From: Ophioceras dolichostomum
Taxonomy: Eukaryota > Ascomycota > Sordariomycetes > Magnaporthales > Ophioceraceae
NCBI GenBank assembly: GCA_003049485.1
Contig: PYST01000348.1
Span: forward strand, 1-40,808
Direction of reading: 5' to 3'
DNA: 40,808 nt
Each line of letters starts with the position of its first letter. The stretch's first letter is position 1. Both the position numbers and the translations under genes were made by a program. The notes beneath the pieces are model-generated. The model was not told the DNA's origin, searched no databases, and was given only the letters and a program-made list of their open reading frames with translations. This document shows, piece after piece, positions 11,149 to 21,679 of this stretch.

Positions 11149-14100
11149 TCACACAAAGCCAGCATCAAGCACATTATACACGCCCTCGACCTTCCTCCAC
11201 TCCAAATCCTTGGCCCACTTCATCGGCAGCCTCACCGCCCCCTGCCCTCCCGCACCGCTCACCCCCTTCCCCCTCCTCACCCTATCAATATCCCCACAAA
11301 CCAGCTGGTCATTCTCCTTCTTCCCCAACCCCTTATGCGTGACAATCGAAAACTGCGTCCCGCGCCTCGCATCCAGACAAACAAGCGCGTGGCCCAGCGG
11401 CGTCTCGACCTTCAGCATCGTCAGCCCGCTCAGCAGCAGCGTCTTGGTGTTGACCGGCAGGTCGATCGCGAACCCGGCCGCGTCGCTCCTCCTCTGGAAA
11501 ACGCTGTTGTAGGGCCCCCTTGTCGTCAGGATGCTGTCCCGCTCGTCGTGCAGCAACTTCGCCATGATCAGCTGCTCGTTGATGCCCGTTACGGCCTTCA
11601 GCTCCGACACGGAGCTGCACAGGACGCGGCCGTGCAGGAAGTCGGTCCACGACCACGTGCGCACCAGCAGGGCCTTGCAGACGAGCACGAAGAAGGCCGC
11701 GAGCGCCCACGCGTACACGGTGATGTTGAAGGGGTCCACGCCCTCGAGCCGGTTGTGGAGCGTCAGGCCGATGGCGAGACCGCCCGCCACCAGCACGGCG
11801 GCGCCGATCATCACGAGCGTGACGTACAGCCCGCACTTGACGACCACGGCGTTCTCGACGTAGACCCACGTTTCCATCAGGTCCATCAGCTCCGACAGGC
11901 GTTGCTGCGACGAACGGCGGTTGTCGGAGCTGCCTGAGGACTTCTTCTCCCCCTCGCTGCTACCACCGCCGAGCAGACCCATGACAGTCGACTTCCGCTT
12001 CCCCATGGTTTTAATCGAAGAGTCTTTCAACGATCTCGACGACGACCCCAACGACGACGACGTGGCAGCAGCTCCTCCAGCAGCGTGATACTCCAACAAG
12101 CTCTCCCTCGAGAAAAGTCCATCCCTCACCGCCTCCGCAAGGCGCAGCACGTCCTTGGGACGACTCAGCGACGAGGCCTCGAAGTCGCTCGTGAACAGCC
12201 GGACAAACACGTTGTACGGTCGCTCCGGGTAAGGGCGCACGTTGTCGTCCGAGTTGCCGGTGAGGTAGAACATGTCGAGGAAGCGGCGGAACTTGTTGAC
12301 GACGGGCGGGGTCGCGAGCAGGAGGGGCACCATCACCGAGAGGACCTCGACCATCGTGTTGAGCTCGACCGCCTGGATGGGCGGGTGGTGAGTTGAGGGG
12401 CCGAGGGCGCCGCTGCTGCTGTTGGCTTGGGAGGAGGCGGCATCGAACTGCGTGTCGTGCCGGTAGAACCACTCTACTTTTGTTTGGAGGCGGGGCTCCG
12501 GTGGTGGTGGTGGAGTGGTTTCACCAGTGTCGGTGGATGATGATGTATCTGCGGGTGCTGCTGTCGTTCCGGCCGCGGACTGTGCGGGCTGGTTGGGAGG
12601 TGGCTGCGGCGGAGTTGAAGCCGGAAGAGGCGGAGGCGGGGGAGGCGCTGGTGTGGCCAGCGGCGGGCTCTGCTTCTCCTGCTCTTGGTTGGCGAGGATC
12701 TGTGTGACGGCGTCGACCACCATTTTAAAGGCAGGGTGGGCGAAGTTCAGATTGTCGAGATCCGACGTGCTAGAGAATTCGTAGTCCCTATCTTGGTTGA
12801 GAAGAGCCTTTAACGAATAAACGGGTGATAATGTTAGTGGCAGCTCCCAGGAGATAGGGTGAGCGCGTAGGTGGGTAGATAACATGGGCAAATGGGAAGC
12901 TTATGGACAGGTACATGCCTTGAAACCCTCATAGCCTGTATCCATAACGACGCTGAAAACCTCATACGCGGTCAACGGGAGTCCCGAGCCCCTGTCCTGC
13001 TGCGCCAGCGACGCGGTGATGTACCGGAATAGCGGCTCGATTCCCGTCCGGATCTTCTGCTGCTCGACGCAATGCATGTGCAAGGTGCTCGTCGAGGCAG
13101 ACTTGGAGTACTCCCTGTACATGGCATCCGGATTCGGCGCGCCGCCATTCCCCTGCTTCTCGAGCGTGTTCTCCTCGGCGCCGAACGTCTCGAGGTAGAT
13201 GTCGAGCGCCAGCTCGCCGTTGCGCGCCGCGATGGAGCCGTTGCCCTCGACGTCGAGCAGGAGGTACTTGACCTTGGCGGCCTCCTTGGCGAGGACCCCG
13301 AGCAGATTGGAGTGCCACCAGCGGCCGCTCGCGATCTTGGTGACGAGCCGCGCCATGCTGGCCGTGATGAAGTCGACGAGCGCGCACGAGCACTCGTAGC
13401 TGACGAAGACCGTCGGTCGTTCCGCGCCCTTCTTGCCTGCCTTGGCGGCGCGTTCGCCAGCGCTGGGGTCGACGGCTGGCGAGACCGCCATCAGGTTTTC
13501 CTGGAAGTCCTTCAGCTGCAGGTCGATCTTGGCGTTGAGCAGACTGATGGAGTCGTTGTCGACCATGGATATGCGCGTAGCGCGAAGGACGTGCGTCGCC
13601 GTGTCGTTCAGCTTGCTGTAGCCCTCCTTGGAGCTGAGGCCCAGGAAGCTGTCCTCGCCTTGGGCGTTGAACGTCAGGGGCTCGTCGGGGTTCTCGACCA
13701 CGTGGATGAGCCGCGCGATTTCGGCCCGAGTTTTGTCAGCCTCGTCGGCGGGAGTGACGAAGTACGCGGCCAGGCTGTCGTAGTCGCAGTCATCGGACTC
13801 GGATATGTCCAGCCCAAGCAGCGGGAACGCGGCCTTGAAGCACTCTTCCGGGTCGACCTTGGGGATGGGCACCTCGACAGGTTTGGCTGATGAGGTCCCC
13901 GGACAGGAGTCGGTGGTCGGAATGGACGGATGCAGCATGGCGGTCCTCCGTGAGCGAAGTCCGTGTCGGACTGCCTGGGCCGCCTTGATTCCGACAGACG
14001 GGATCGTGTGAGATCGCTGCAGCAAGTCAGGGACGGAAGATGTCGTGTCGGCACTGGCGGTCCGGGGCAATGGCTTCGGGGTGGGGCTCGGTGCTTCAGG

Positions 14101-14232
14101 GGGTGAGACAATGACGACCGGCACGGGCGGCGGGGCTTCTTGGGGAGTCCCAGCAGTTCCGACTGGCGCCGCTGATGCATGGAGTTCGGATTGAGAGTTG
14201 GTGGAAGCGGGAGCTTTTTTGATTCGACCCAT
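11149..14232 (-). CDS. Conserved-looking fungal protein with two membrane segments, function unknown
   Basis: Two exons, 12919-14232 and 11149-12807, give 990 residues. I do not recognise a named family. The N-terminal 120 residues are Pro/Ser/Thr-rich and likely disordered. Residues about 120-440 are a globular, mostly helical-looking domain with a clear break at the intron. A proline-rich stretch follows (about 484-542, with a run of seven prolines). Near 763-788 and 802-821 are two strongly hydrophobic segments of membrane-spanning length separated by a short loop, then a soluble C-terminal domain of about 170 residues. There is no signal peptide, so both termini may face the cytosol. The intron (12808-12918) starts with GC rather than GT; this is the only donor I found that keeps the frame, and its branch-point-like CTAAC lies about 25 nt before the acceptor. 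The gene converges on the ABC transporter and diverges from the ZZ-AAA gene. Confidence 0.8.
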
Positions 14233-15301
14233 TTTGAGTGTGTTTACTCGGTTTACGAAGAAAATCAGATGGAGCTTCGAGGGCCTAATGTCGATGCGCG
14301 TCGGAGGTCTTAAAAGTTCAGTGGGTGATGATCAAGTTATCTGGTGCCGTGCGGAATTCGAGGAACAGAATGAACAACGTCAATGCGAGGGGAGACAAGG
14401 ATCCAAAAATTAACGGAAGCGACGCCCTCGGAGAAACGCAATCATCGTCCCTGGATGGCATGTTCCATCCACACAAGCGACACAACATCAATTGCGGCTC
14501 AAGTTAGGTAGTAAGGCATCTTCACATGCGAATTGCTTCGACGATGTCGTCGGAGGCGTCGGAGGCGTCGTCGGAGGCAGCCCAGCCCAGCCAATAATTC
14601 AAGGCGGTTCGACTGCTTCCGACTACTTCTCGGCCGTATCAGTAGTTTCTGCCTTCTCAGGCATTCAGGCATGGCCCCGATGATACCCTCCCATTTCTGC
14701 TTTGAGTCACATATTTGATGCGTGGTTGCCGCGTTTGACCCCCTGGAAACCACCCGATTTCGCGGGAGCGGCCAGTCCAAACCGGGTGAGAACTGACGGT
14801 ATGAAAACAGATGATTGATTGATGCTTGTCGGTTCCAGGTTCTCGAAGCGCCAAGTCCGCCCCGTCGGCCTCATTTGGGTATGGCGGTCTCGTGTTGATC
14901 AAAATATCGCAAGACGACGCCTTTCCCAATCGAGCGAAAGCTGAAAGTGCACCCATCAATGCCCCTCAATGCCCGTCACTGGGCGTTTCCAGCCTCACAG
15001 GCAACAGAGCCACAGGCGCCAGCAGCAAGGCACCCGAGGTGCAGGGGTATGCACGCCAGATGACGTCTCAATTGATGTGGCGGGCGTGGTTCGCGGCTCG
15101 CGGCTCGTCGTCTGCGTTGCAGTCGGCATTCGTCGTCGCCCACGCGGGGCAGAATGCCTCGTCGGTCTCGGGGTATGTATAGCAAAAGGAGAAGATCGAC
15201 CTGCTTTTGCGTTTCCTGACTTTTTCTCTCGTCTCTAGGCACCTTTCTTACCACACAGGGGAATACACCAAGCGAAATCCACGTTCAGAGACTCTTTCTA
15301 A
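14233..15301. promoter_or_regulatory. Divergent intergenic region between the 990-residue gene and the ZZ-AAA gene
   Basis: This 1069-bp region must hold both promoters, since the genes are transcribed away from each other. A short GTCGGAGGC-type direct repeat lies near 14546-14580. No TATA box could be assigned to either side. Small frames inside are not convincing genes. Confidence 0.5.
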
Positions 15302-16867
15302 ATGGACTCATCAATCATTGACCGACTCCAACGACTCATGGCCGATATCGAATCCCCATCCGGGGTTTCCTCAACCGGAGCGACAAGACCCAGCACTAGC
15401 ACTCCCGCCACTACCCCTGGCCCAAGCGCTACTCCGTCGTCTGGGAAAAAGGACGAAAATGAGGGGAAAGAGGAAACGAAGATCTCTATTCCCGTGGTCC
15501 ATCCCGGCTACAAGTGCGACGGCGCAAAGTGCGCGGCAAAGGGGGACGACAAGTCAATCGTAGGACCCAGATTCCACTGCCTCGTCTGCGATGACATCGA
15601 CCTCTGCATCGACTGCCGATGCGACCCGGCGAACGGCCACCCCGCAGACCACACTCTCGATGAGATAACAAAGCCTGTCTCACTGGGCGACATATTCGAC
15701 TTGTCCGCCCTGAGGAGCTTGTCATCGGACTCATCATCATCAAACGGAGGCGAAGGTAACTCACGCCATCAAGAGCTGGTCAGCCGGCGTCGCGCGAGTC
15801 ACCCCGCCAAAGACGGCGATGACGATAGCGACGACGACGAGAACAGCCACGAGAGCAAGATAGAACAGGTCAGGTGGGGATGCAACAGCGCCGAGGAGAA
15901 GCTTCTGGATCGAGTGATCGATCTGAGTAAGTCCACGCCCCCTTTGATGATGTAGTCTGTTTCATTCCATCATCAGCAGCGACAACACGCTGACACTCAT
16001 CGCCAACGACCCCCAACAGGCCACGTCCCGAAAGGATACACGCACATGCACGTCGACGACTCAGTCATCAAGTCCCTCGAGCGCATCACCCACCTCGCCC
16101 TCGTCCGACGCCAGCAGTTCGAGCACGGCATCCTGCGCGGCAACCAGATCACCGGCGCCGTCCTCTACGGCCCGCCCGGCACCGGCAAAACCCTCCTCGC
16201 CCAGGCCGTGGCGCGCCACTGCAGCTTCTCCATGCTGAGCATCAGCCCCGGCGACATCTTCCAGCGCGAGTGGGGAGAGGACGAGAAGGTCATCCGCGCC
16301 GCCTTCAGCCTCGGCCGGAAGCTGCACCCGTGCATCCTGTTCATCGACGAGGCGGACGGCATCTTCTCGGCGCGCCAGTCCGACGACAAGAAGTACATCC
16401 GCGGCATGATGAGCGAGTTCCTGGCCGAGTGGGACGGCGCCTCGTGCGGCGAGGACAGGATGCACAACCCCCTGGTGCTCCTTGCGACGAACAGGCCCTG
16501 GGACATGGACCAGGCTGTGCTGCGCCGCGCGCCCGTGCGCATCCTGCTCGACGTGCCGACGCCGAGCCAGCGCGAGGGCATCCTAGGCGTGATCCTCAAG
16601 GACGAGACCATCGGCGACGACTTCTCCGTCGCTGAGCTGTCGCGCCTGACAAGGCTCTACACGGGATCGGACCTGAAGAACCTGTGCGTCTCGGCCGCGC
16701 TTATCTGCGTCGACGAGCAGGAGCCTGATCCCAAGACGGGCAAGTATCCGACGACGAGGGTGCTGTGTCGCCGCCACTTCACACAGGCGCTCAGGGAAGT
16801 AAAGCCTACGACGCCGAATAGGTTGCTGGCGAGGCAGCTGAGGGAGTTTCAGAAGAGAGGGAGCTGA
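15302..16867 (+). CDS. AAA+ ATPase of the Msp1-like type with N-terminal ZZ zinc finger
   Basis: Two exons (15302-15926, 16020-16867) give 490 residues. Residues 1-60 are Ser/Thr/Pro-rich. Residues about 67-122 form a ZZ-type zinc finger: HPGYKCDGAKC, FHCLVCDDIDLC and IDC supply cysteines, and GHPADHTL the paired histidines. A Ser/Asp-rich linker follows. The AAA domain has Walker A GPPGTGKT (259-266), Walker B CILFIDEAD (Asp318-Glu319), sensor-1 Asn366 in LLATNRP, and arginine fingers Arg377-Arg378 in VLRRAPVRI. The SGSDLKNLC-type motif of the C-terminal lid reads TGSDLKNLC. These resemble the Msp1/ATAD1-like AAA proteins expanded in moulds. Msp1 itself extracts mislocalised membrane proteins and has an N-terminal anchor; none is seen here, so this protein is probably soluble. 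ZZ fingers usually bind histone tails, N-degrons or SUMO, which suggests a substrate-recognition role (inference). Confidence 0.9.
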
Positions 16868-17804
16868 TTTCGCCCAGCTAGGTTTTCTCGTGGGATGCGG
16901 TATATACATTAGGGCTTGTACCCTAGTCGCCTTTCCTGTCGTCATCGTGTTCCTTATTTCCATTACTCACTCTCTAAGTCACTTGCTCTGTTTTGTCCGT
17001 CTTTAGCTTTTCTGGGGGAATCTCGATGAGAGCGAGGCGTCAAGGTAGATCGCGGTATAGGTAGATCATCTCGATGGTGGTAGAAGATACAGAGACGGCA
17101 GTCCCCTGTGGACTGTCACGAATTTCTAAGTCGTCTCCAAGCCAAAATTGATTCCGACGCCTTCAAAGGAGCCCGAGGCCCTGCGGTAGCACTGACTAGG
17201 CCATTTCGTGCGTTCTCGAAGAAAGGTATCGAGTCTGAGGGACGATGGTGGATTTCTTGGCGCGTGCATGACGGCATTGTGGTCGTTAAGGCCACGCCCC
17301 CGCGTTCATAATTACAAGCATAAGAGTCTATTACAACCTCATTACAGTATGTGGCTGACTTGGCCCCACATCATTCAACGGCGGGCTTGCATACCACTGA
17401 AATAGTGTTGGGGCGAGGCTGAGTACCTAATCAAGTCCATCACAAGTCCACTCGTCCTAGATCTAGCAGCGTAAGATCGAGGCACATTCTGGCGTGCTCC
17501 AAGACTACCATGACAGGAGAGCGGGGCCGAACGCGAGATGGTGAGTGAAAACATGACGATGCGGGTGAAAATCCCCTCAGAGTTCCGTCGCTGCGCGCAC
17601 CCTGGTGGCTACAACTACTGGGGTCCTTTAGGGCTTCGGCCCACGCACATACACCTCTTCTTAGGAACGGAGGAGAGGTCGTGTTCTAGTCCCTCCGTCT
17701 TTCCGGACCGTTCTACTTCTACCATCGACAAGACACTCTCCTCCTGCATCAGCCGCAGTCTGGCCCGGAGCATCGTCCACATCTCGAGAACCCCTTATGG
17801 ATAA
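16868..17804. other. Intergenic tract
   Basis: No gene supported. It contains the 3' end of the ZZ-AAA transcript and the leader of the secreted Pro-rich protein. Open frames are short and random in composition. Confidence 0.5.
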
Positions 17805-18852
17805 ATGACCTTCACCGGCAAGATGAAAGCACTCTTCCTCGTATTATTGATCGGCAGCATCAGCCGCCTCGCGGCTGCCCAGACCTGCGCCCAGGATAAT
17901 TGTTACCGCGGTGTTCTGGCCTCGGACGGCGGCACAACCGCGCAGACGTCCCGCAAGAACGACTGCTCTAGCTTCGTCGGGATCTTCGCATACGACGGCA
18001 ACAACCCCGATCCCATCACTTAGTACGAAGCGGCCTCCTCTCCACCTTTAGCCCAGTTCACCCCCTTCTTCATATACCTGCTTCTTGATAGTCTCCCTAG
18101 CTCTCTCTGTTCTCATACAGCATCGCCAACCCGGCGGGGTCCATACAAGGAATGGATGCAGTTGCTAACTGAGAAATAGCACGTCTTCCTTCCCCTGCCG
18201 CTACGCTCCCACCGCCACCACGACTCTTACCTCAGTGGTCCCCGGCGGCTCGGACACCACCACCACCACGACCGTCAGCGCCCCGACCCCCGTCGTGCCA
18301 GTCGCCGGCACAGTGCTCGCCGTGCCGGCCCCCGATGTTTCCCCCCAGCCGGAGCAGCAGCAGCCCCAGCAGCCGCCGCCGCCGCCGCCGCAGGCCCCGC
18401 CACCCGCCAGCTACCCACCCAACTACGGCTATCCCTACTACCCCCCACCGCCTCCCCCTCCTCCCGGCTACTATCCGCCGCCTCCGGGCTACGTCCCTCC
18501 CCCTCCGCCCGGCTACTCGCCTCCCCCCGCGCCGGGCCACGTGTCGGAGGAGCTCTGGGGCAAGCGCGGGGTGTCGGACCGCAACATCTTCCAGTCAGCC
18601 AAGACGATCCCGAGCTACCTGTCCGGCCTGTGCACCGATACCGTGGGCTACTCGTCCGCCTGCTCGTGCTACGGCGTCACGCCCTTCACGACCACGGTGC
18701 ACACCGGCACGGTCACGCCACCGCCCGTGACGATCACGACGCTCATCACGCCCACCACCACCCGCACGGTCACCTCGACCGACCCCGGGTGCGTGCCCTG
18801 CCGGAGGAACTTGAAGACTGCTTCTGCCAGGCAATTCTGGTGGTTCTGGTGA
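17805..18852 (+). CDS. Secreted proline-rich, cysteine-containing protein
   Basis: Two exons, 17805-18022 and 18180-18852, give 296 residues. A second in-frame ATG at 17823 has a better context (A at -3) and begins MKALFLVLLIGSISRLAAAQ, a clear signal peptide; starting there gives 290 residues. After cleavage comes a short Cys-containing domain (TCAQDNC and NDCSSF), a Thr-rich segment, and a proline-rich stretch (about residues 127-193) with repeated GYxPPPP units after a Pro/Gln run. The C-terminal part carries SGLCTDT, ACSCYG, Thr-rich sequence and a final CVPC, a spacing I associate with secreted fungal glycoproteins. No C-terminal GPI signal is evident; the protein ends FWWFW. A wall-associated or matrix protein is the most likely role, but function is not established. 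The split codon TA|C and the branch-like CTAAC support the intron. Confidence 0.8.
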
Positions 18853-19080
18853 AACTATAGTACCTAGTTAGAGATTACGATGTTCGCGTGTTTTTCCTAC
18901 CCCTCAGCCAACAGGAGGCAAGGAAGATGGGAAGGCTCTGGGCACCGGCGATGGATGTAGGTCTGGTGCTATCGCAGTAAGTCATTTGTTTCGACGAAGC
19001 TCAAATGAACGAGTCTTACGAACATTGGGAACGGACGGACGGACCGATACAATGTTTTGATATTAAAGATGGAATTGTGC

Positions 19081-19083
<3 letters not shown>

Positions 19084-19133
<50 letters not shown>
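19084..19133. repeat. (TG)25 microsatellite
   Basis: An uninterrupted TG dinucleotide run of about 50 nt lies downstream of the secreted Pro-rich gene. Such runs vary in length between strains. Confidence 0.95.
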
Positions 19134-19134
<1 letters not shown>

Positions 19135-19336
19135 TTACCGATGAGCCCTAACCGAGAATTCAACAGAGTTTACTTCGATTTAACTCGAGGAGCCTCACTT
19201 TACTTGCTTTCTTCGAATTTTTTTTTGTTTTTTCGTGGATCTGGAATATGGATACCAGTTCAGAAATCTGCAGTTCTCGAAGCATGAACACGTCGGAATA
19301 CCGTCATAATTTGGTAATTACCACCTCCCTACCTTT

Positions 19337-19363
19337 TGTAAGGTACCTAGGTTAGGTAGGTAA
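19337..19363. repeat. Cluster of TACCTA/TAGGTA words
   Basis: The stretch contains GGTACCTAGG followed by TTAGGTAGGTA, so the hexamer TACCTA or its complement recurs several times in under 30 nt. A similar cluster lies at 40068-40092. These words are frequent in intergenic DNA of many Sordariomycetes (general recollection); their role is unknown. Confidence 0.5.
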
Positions 19364-20500
19364 GCAGATATCCCTCAGGAAACAAAAACAAAAGGCAGTT
19401 TCTCAAATCCTCGAATCCCGGCCGACTCGGAAGCCAGTCCTGTCATCTCCACCCGGTGCCGAACCGGCCGATCGGCGGGACGTCCGTGCCGTGTCCTCTC
19501 GTCGGCTGGTGTACGTCACAACGTACTAGGACGGGGCTACGACGGGACTGACGTCCATCGTCAGCCAACCTTACGCGGACCGTGCTAAGATCCCTTCGGA
19601 CCACCTCGCCGGGGATCCCCAGCTTTTGCCTCCTGTCCGGGAATAACGCCCGTGACATTTTGGAGATTTTATGGCAGTAATTAGTCTTAGTACCAGGTCA
19701 CCGCGCACGCGCACTGGCCTACTGTTCTGACGTGAGTCGCGGCCATGGTTTGGGGGTGGCCGAGGACCGAGAGGTCCGAAGAACAACTCTAACCCTAATT
19801 TTCGAGCTGAAGAGGCGAGAACGCTCATGCGGCTAGCGGGCGATGTTGATTCTCTCGGCATTACTTCATGCCTTCGTTCAGCGGGTGATTAGGGGTGTGT
19901 GTTCGAGGTGTGCACGAGTGTTTGAAAGACTGCTGTCCAGCGAGCATTCTGGGTCTACCTAGTAGGCCTTACGTGAGCGACCTATCTGCAGCCTAGGCAT
20001 TCTACAGGCGGACGTCCACAGTGCGAAGGTAGGTCCCTTCCGATATGTGGAAGTGGACACAATTCCTGCTGTATATCACGGTGGCGGATCTTCTTGCTTC
20101 TCGTCGCCCGGCATCGATCCAGCTTCCCAACCACAAACAGACATTGGATGATCGCATGGGCATCTCAACATTATAGTTTCATACATTCGCGGCTCCGGTC
20201 GTGAGGGAGGGAGGGAGCGATGAGAGTGCATCGGAAATGGTGATGGGACTGCTCGGCGTACCTCGAATGTAGAGAGCCTCATCACCCCCCCTCCCCGGCT
20301 ACCCCTTATCCAATGTTCGAACGAGTGGAAGAAACAGTGTGAACCACGAACCATCGTGAGGTCTGTCTGCCTCGATGACCCAGTATTCCGGGTATACTTG
20401 GAGGGCGGAGCAAGTGGGCAGCATCCATTCGTTACAGTAGATCCATTGTTTTTGGAAAAGGGGCAGAAGCCTCGAGGTCGCACCAGACCTTGCCTCAACC

Positions 20501-21679
20501 ATGCGTCCATCATCTGTCGTGGGAGTGATCACATCCCTCTTCTCTCTAACGGCCACGGCATTGCCATCAGGTGGCAGAAGTGGACATGAGACCAGCCATA
20601 GCAACAAAATCGCCCGTGACGGAGCCATCACTCAAGCACTCCCCCAGTCTGCCATCGACGCCATGAACGGCTACTACAACGATTCGGACGGCCGCTGGTC
20701 CAGCGCCGCCGCTTGGTGGCTGTCCGGCAACGCGCTCCAGGCGGTCCTGGACTATATGAACGCGACCAACACGCGCGTCCAGCTCGACCGTGCCCGCCAC
20801 ACCATCGACCTCCAGCGGGCGTCCCTGGCCTGGTGGCCGCAGGGCGGCGGCGACTTCCGCGCGCAGTCGACCGATGACACGGGCTGGTGGGCGCTGGCCA
20901 TGGTGCGGATGTACGACCTGACCTCCGACGAGAAATATCTCGACATCGCGCGGGAGGACGCCGACTACATGCACAACTACTGGGACGCGTCGTCGTGCGG
21001 GGGCGGCATCATCCAGGAGATCTCCCCGCCGAACGGCCAACCCGGCTACAAGAACGCGATCAGCAACTCTCTGTACATCAAGCTGCACGCCTCCCTCGCG
21101 AACAGGCTGTCCGTGGAGTCGGACAGGAACACCTACAAGACACGCGCCGGCGAAGGGTGGGACTGGTTCAAGAACTCGGGAATCATCAACGGCGACAACC
21201 TCGTCAACGACGGCATCAACCCCGCGCCCGCCTGCGCGAACAATGGCCAGACGACGTGGACGTACAACCAGGGCGTGATCCTCGGCGCCTTGGCCGAGCT
21301 CAGCCGCGCCACGGGCGACAGAACCCTCCTCGACGCTGCAAGCCGCATCGCCGACGCCGTCGTCGTGTCCGGCAGGGGAGGGCTGACGACCAAGGACGGG
21401 ATCCTGCGCGAGACCTGCGAGGGCAACACGGGCGACGCGGCATGCAACGGCGACCAGGCGGCGTTTAAGGGGATCTTCGCGCGGAACCTAGCCGAGCTGA
21501 ATGCAGTCCTTGACGGCAAGCCGTATAGGGATTTTTTGGTCAAGAACGCGCAGAGCGTCGTGGGTGCCGCGGGCGATGGGCGGAATAACTACGGCTTGAA
21601 GTGGGCGGGTCCGTTCGAGGGGTCGGATATTGGGAAGCAGTCGAGCGCGGTGGGGTTGCTTGTGGCGGCGATGGGATGA
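20501..21679 (+). CDS. Secreted glycoside hydrolase family 76 (alpha-1,6-mannanase-like)
   Basis: This is a single exon of 392 residues. An N-terminal signal peptide is visible (about 1-20, VVGVITSLFSLTATALP). The mature part fits GH76, an (alpha/alpha)6 barrel: WWLSGNALQ, then STDDTGWWALAMVRMYD with the paired aspartates Asp125-Asp126 that serve as nucleophile and acid/base in the family, later GGGIIQE, YKNAISNSLYI and WTYNQGVILGAL. The family cuts alpha-1,6-mannan backbones; fungal Dfg5/Dcw1 members instead cross-link GPI proteins to wall glucan. Those carry a C-terminal GPI signal, whereas this protein ends soon after the domain (GLLVAAMG) without one, so free secretion and mannan degradation are more likely (inference). 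The length matches a single GH76 domain. Confidence 0.93.
   Translation: MRPSSVVGVITSLFSLTATALPSGGRSGHETSHSNKIARDGAITQALPQSAIDAMNGYYNDSDGRWSSAAAWWLSGNALQAVLDYMNATNTRVQLDRARHTIDLQRASLAWWPQGGGDFRAQSTDDTGWWALAMVRMYDLTSDEKYLDIAREDADYMHNYWDASSCGGGIIQEISPPNGQPGYKNAISNSLYIKLHASLANRLSVESDRNTYKTRAGEGWDWFKNSGIINGDNLVNDGINPAPACANNGQTTWTYNQGVILGALAELSRATGDRTLLDAASRIADAVVVSGRGGLTTKDGILRETCEGNTGDAACNGDQAAFKGIFARNLAELNAVLDGKPYRDFLVKNAQSVVGAAGDGRNNYGLKWAGPFEGSDIGKQSSAVGLLVAAMG

Larger units (their letters stand above)
18853..20500. other. Intergenic tract with TG microsatellite and TACCTA words
   Basis: No gene supported over 1.6 kb. It contains a TG dinucleotide run (19084-19133), a cluster of TACCTA/TAGGTA words (19337-19363), and a telobox-like CTAACCCTAA at 19789-19798. 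The last part serves as the promoter and leader of the GH76 gene. Confidence 0.5.

Noticed and set aside
10918..11937. 339-codon plus-strand frame opposite the 990-residue gene
   Set aside because: Antisense shadow rich in Arg, His and Pro; the minus-strand frame has domain and membrane structure.
18235..18540. Gly/Arg-rich minus-strand frame opposite the Pro-rich region
   Set aside because: Antisense shadow of the polyproline-coding stretch.
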